Shown here one piece after another: positions 62,544 to 64,000 of a DNA stretch of 64,000 bases (position 1 is its first letter; each line of letters opens with the position of its first letter). The notes under the pieces were generated by a model. The model saw only the letters and a list, made by a program, of their open reading frames with translations. It ran no database searches and was not told where the DNA came from. A program made the position numbers and the translations under genes. This DNA is from Lentiprolixibacter aurantiacus (GTDB lineage: Bacteria > Bacteroidota > Bacteroidia > Flavobacteriales > Flavobacteriaceae): contig NZ_JAPFQP010000001.1 in NCBI RefSeq assembly GCF_026241225.1, positions 1,054,001 through 1,118,000 of the forward strand. Reading direction: 5' to 3'.

Positions 62544-62586
62544 CAAAAGTCTCGGAATTTCAACGGTTTTTATATGATAATTGTCA
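62544..62586 (-). promoter_or_regulatory. FNR-type site in the ccoI-regulator intergenic region
   Basis: The dyad TGATAATTGTCA is at 62575-62586. On the minus strand GACTTTTG (62551-62544), close to TAnnTTTG, begins 23 bases later and would serve ccoI. The dyad is also 44 bp before the regulator ATG at 62630, so autoregulation is possible. Confidence 0.6.
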
Positions 62587-62629
62587 GCTTTTCAATAATT
62601 TTATGGTCATTTTAGGAAAAGCGCAGAAG

Positions 62630-63325
62630 ATGGATCAAAAGAGTCGTTGTGAAAACTGCATTGTTCGCCAATTTAACTCCCTGAGGGCCATGACCAAGGA
62701 GGAATTAAAAAGGGTTTCGGATTCTAAATTAATGAAGACCGTAAAAAAAGGTGAGGCCCTTTTTGAGGAAGGCGATAAACTCAACGGCGTGTATTGTGTG
62801 CGCAACGGCGTTTCTAAACTTTCCAAGCTTAGTGCCAATGGCAAGGATCAAATCGTCAAACTAGCTACCAAGGGTGAAGTAATGGGCCAGCGTTCCGTTA
62901 TAGTGGAGGAAACTGCCAATCTAAGTGCGGTGGCAGTAAATGATATGGAAGTGTGTTTTATACCCAAAGAGGCTATTGTAAATACCCTGCATTCCAATCC
63001 GGACTTCACCTATGAAGTGCTGCGCCATATGGCTCACCATTTAAAAGAGGCCGATGACGTTATTGTCAATATGTCTCAGAAAACCGTAAAACAGCGAATT
63101 GCTGAGGCTTTCCTTTACCTAAAGCACAATTACGGGGAAGACAAGGACGGATACCTTTTGCTTACCCTTTCCCGCGAAGATATTGCCAATGTGGTGGGAA
63201 CAGCAACGGAATCCTGTATCCGTATTATTTCCGAATTTAAGAAGAAAGGCCTGCTTAAAAGTTCGGGCAAGAAACTGGGAATTGTCGACGAGAAAGGTCT
63301 TCAGGACCTGGCCGACGGCTTTTGA
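62630..63325 (+). CDS. Crp/Fnr-family transcription regulator
   Basis: The frame opens at 62540, but ATG at 62630 (MDQKSRCENC) gives the usual length, 231 aa, and leaves the dyad upstream; ATG at 62603 is an alternative. A cyclic-nucleotide-binding-like domain covers about 30-150. The HTH (180-206) has TATESCIRII with Glu194 and Arg198 at the places that contact TTGAT-type half-sites in E. coli FNR. Cys7, Cys10, Cys56 and Cys109 could ligate an iron-sulfur cluster, though the classic CxxCxxxxxC spacing is not complete. Likely regulator of the cco, hemN and usp sites. Confidence 0.85.
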   Translation: MDQKSRCENCIVRQFNSLRAMTKEELKRVSDSKLMKTVKKGEALFEEGDKLNGVYCVRNGVSKLSKLSANGKDQIVKLATKGEVMGQRSVIVEETANLSAVAVNDMEVCFIPKEAIVNTLHSNPDFTYEVLRHMAHHLKEADDVIVNMSQKTVKQRIAEAFLYLKHNYGEDKDGYLLLTLSREDIANVVGTATESCIRIISEFKKKGLLKSSGKKLGIVDEKGLQDLADGF

Positions 63326-63451
63326 TTTTCTCCCTGTAAATCGCCTTTTTATATCTTAATTTCCCTCGTAACGGAATTAATTTTTTTAATCCCCTGCCGC
63401 TCCATTTCCAGCCCCATTTATAAACACATGTTGGGAAGTCCCCGTAAAAGC

Positions 63452-63494
63452 TGACATATATCATTGTTTGCCAGAGTATCCCCGGCTACTTTTA
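63452..63494 (+). promoter_or_regulatory. FNR-type promoter of the partial usp gene
   Basis: The dyad TGACATATATCA is at 63452-63463, and TACTTTTA (63487-63494) begins 23 bases later, 25 bp before the ATG at 63520. Confidence 0.65.
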
Positions 63495-63519
63495 ACCCTG
63501 TAATTGTAATACTGTGGCC

Positions 63520-64000
63520 ATGATAAAGATCTTGCTACCTACGGACTTTTCGGAAAATGCATGGAATGCCACCGAGTATGGGTTGAGGTTATTCGAGCGT
63601 GAAGATTGTACTTTTTATTTGGTAAATACCTATACTCCTGCTATTGTCCACAGCCGGTTTATGGCCACCACGGCAAGCGGGGGATTATTGGAAGATAATG
63701 TGCGGACTCGTTCCGAAAGCGGACTTGAAAATATCGTGGAACAAATCAGGTCTAAGAAAATAGGAGAGGGGCATCAATTTGAAACCATTTCATCCTTCAG
63801 CATACTTACTCAAGAAGTGAAGGAGCTGGTAGAGTCCGAAAATATTGACCTGATCATCACGGGAACCAAGGGTGCCTCAGGCTTTGATGAGGTATTTATG
63901 GGCAGCAACTCTGTAAGGATAATCAAGTCCAGTAATAAGTGTCCTGTACTTACAATTCCTAACGAGTTTCAATATAAGCCTCCGGCAACGATCGCCTTCG
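63520..64000 (+). CDS. Universal stress protein, truncated by the right edge
   Basis: The frame is open from ATG at 63520 to the window end with no stop. The start MIKILLPTDFSENAWNATEY and the motif GTKGASGFDEVFMGSNSVRI (G-x2-G-x9-GS) are the UspA family nucleotide-binding fold. A second domain probably follows outside the window (the sequence continues FQYKPPATIAF), as in the 49039 protein. It has its own FNR-type promoter. Confidence 0.85.
   Translation, partial: MIKILLPTDFSENAWNATEYGLRLFEREDCTFYLVNTYTPAIVHSRFMATTASGGLLEDNVRTRSESGLENIVEQIRSKKIGEGHQFETISSFSILTQEVKELVESENIDLIITGTKGASGFDEVFMGSNSVRIIKSSNKCPVLTIPNEFQYKPPATIAF

Overview
The window comes from a bacterium of the phylum Bacteroidota, most likely a marine member of the Flavobacteriaceae; I cannot name the genus. 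Evidence: many short lipoproteins, Bacteroidota-type promoters (-7 element TAnnTTTG), weak or absent Shine-Dalgarno sequences, a DnaE polymerase with a fused N-terminal 3'-5' exonuclease, a fused CcoN-CcoO cbb3 oxidase, collagen-like and BspA-like lipoproteins, and DUF6090-type membrane proteins.

Layout. (1) 0.2-5.7 kb: chromosomal metabolic genes (M61-type peptidase, class V aminotransferase, GH29 alpha-L-fucosidase with an MFS transporter). (2) 5.7-15.3 kb: a lipoprotein-rich stretch that is also a graveyard. It holds three decayed C-termini of tyrosine recombinases, one truncated and one decayed DUF6090 gene, twin collagen-like lipoproteins with duplicated upstream DNA, and a BspA-like repeat lipoprotein. 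(3) 15.8-32.7 kb: an AT-rich genomic island of about 16.9 kb integrated at the 3' end of a tRNA-Asp gene. It has a tyrosine integrase beside the tRNA, a tRNA-end remnant at the far end and putative integrase arm sites at both ends. Cargo: a complete type I restriction-modification system (hsdMSR), a serine recombinase, a group of three unknown genes including one with a UDG-like motif, and a series of ORFs separated by a conserved 68-bp structured repeat. (4) 32.9-53.8 kb: core genes: DUF58 protein, trxA, dnaE, rpsP-rimM-trmN6, amino acid permease with an amidinohydrolase, Rieske oxygenase, glutaryl-CoA dehydrogenase, sugar kinase with nucleotidyltransferase, hemN-usp, a LOG/DUF1643/deoD/deoC cluster and a CoA-transferase. 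(5) 53.9-64 kb: the complete cbb3 oxidase locus (ccoI, ccoS, ccoNO, ccoQ, ccoP, ccoG, ccoH and a SafE-like protein), a Crp/Fnr regulator and the start of a universal stress protein gene that runs off the right edge.

How it fits together. The cbb3 oxidase, its copper ATPase, oxygen-independent HemN and a universal stress protein form a low-oxygen programme. Seven intergenic sites carry a dyad of form TGAYNNNNRTCA. At each of them a TAnnTTTG-like -7 element begins after exactly 23 bases on at least one strand. I read this as a class II promoter design bound by the Crp/Fnr protein encoded at 62.6 kb. Some sites lie before lipoprotein and membrane-protein genes of unknown role, which links those genes to the low-oxygen regulon.

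The two most unusual structures are this fixed-geometry regulon and, in the island, the 68-bp repeat that separates ORFs like the boundaries of gene cassettes. A third is a set of four units in which gttacc and ggtaac half-sites are always 26 bases apart.
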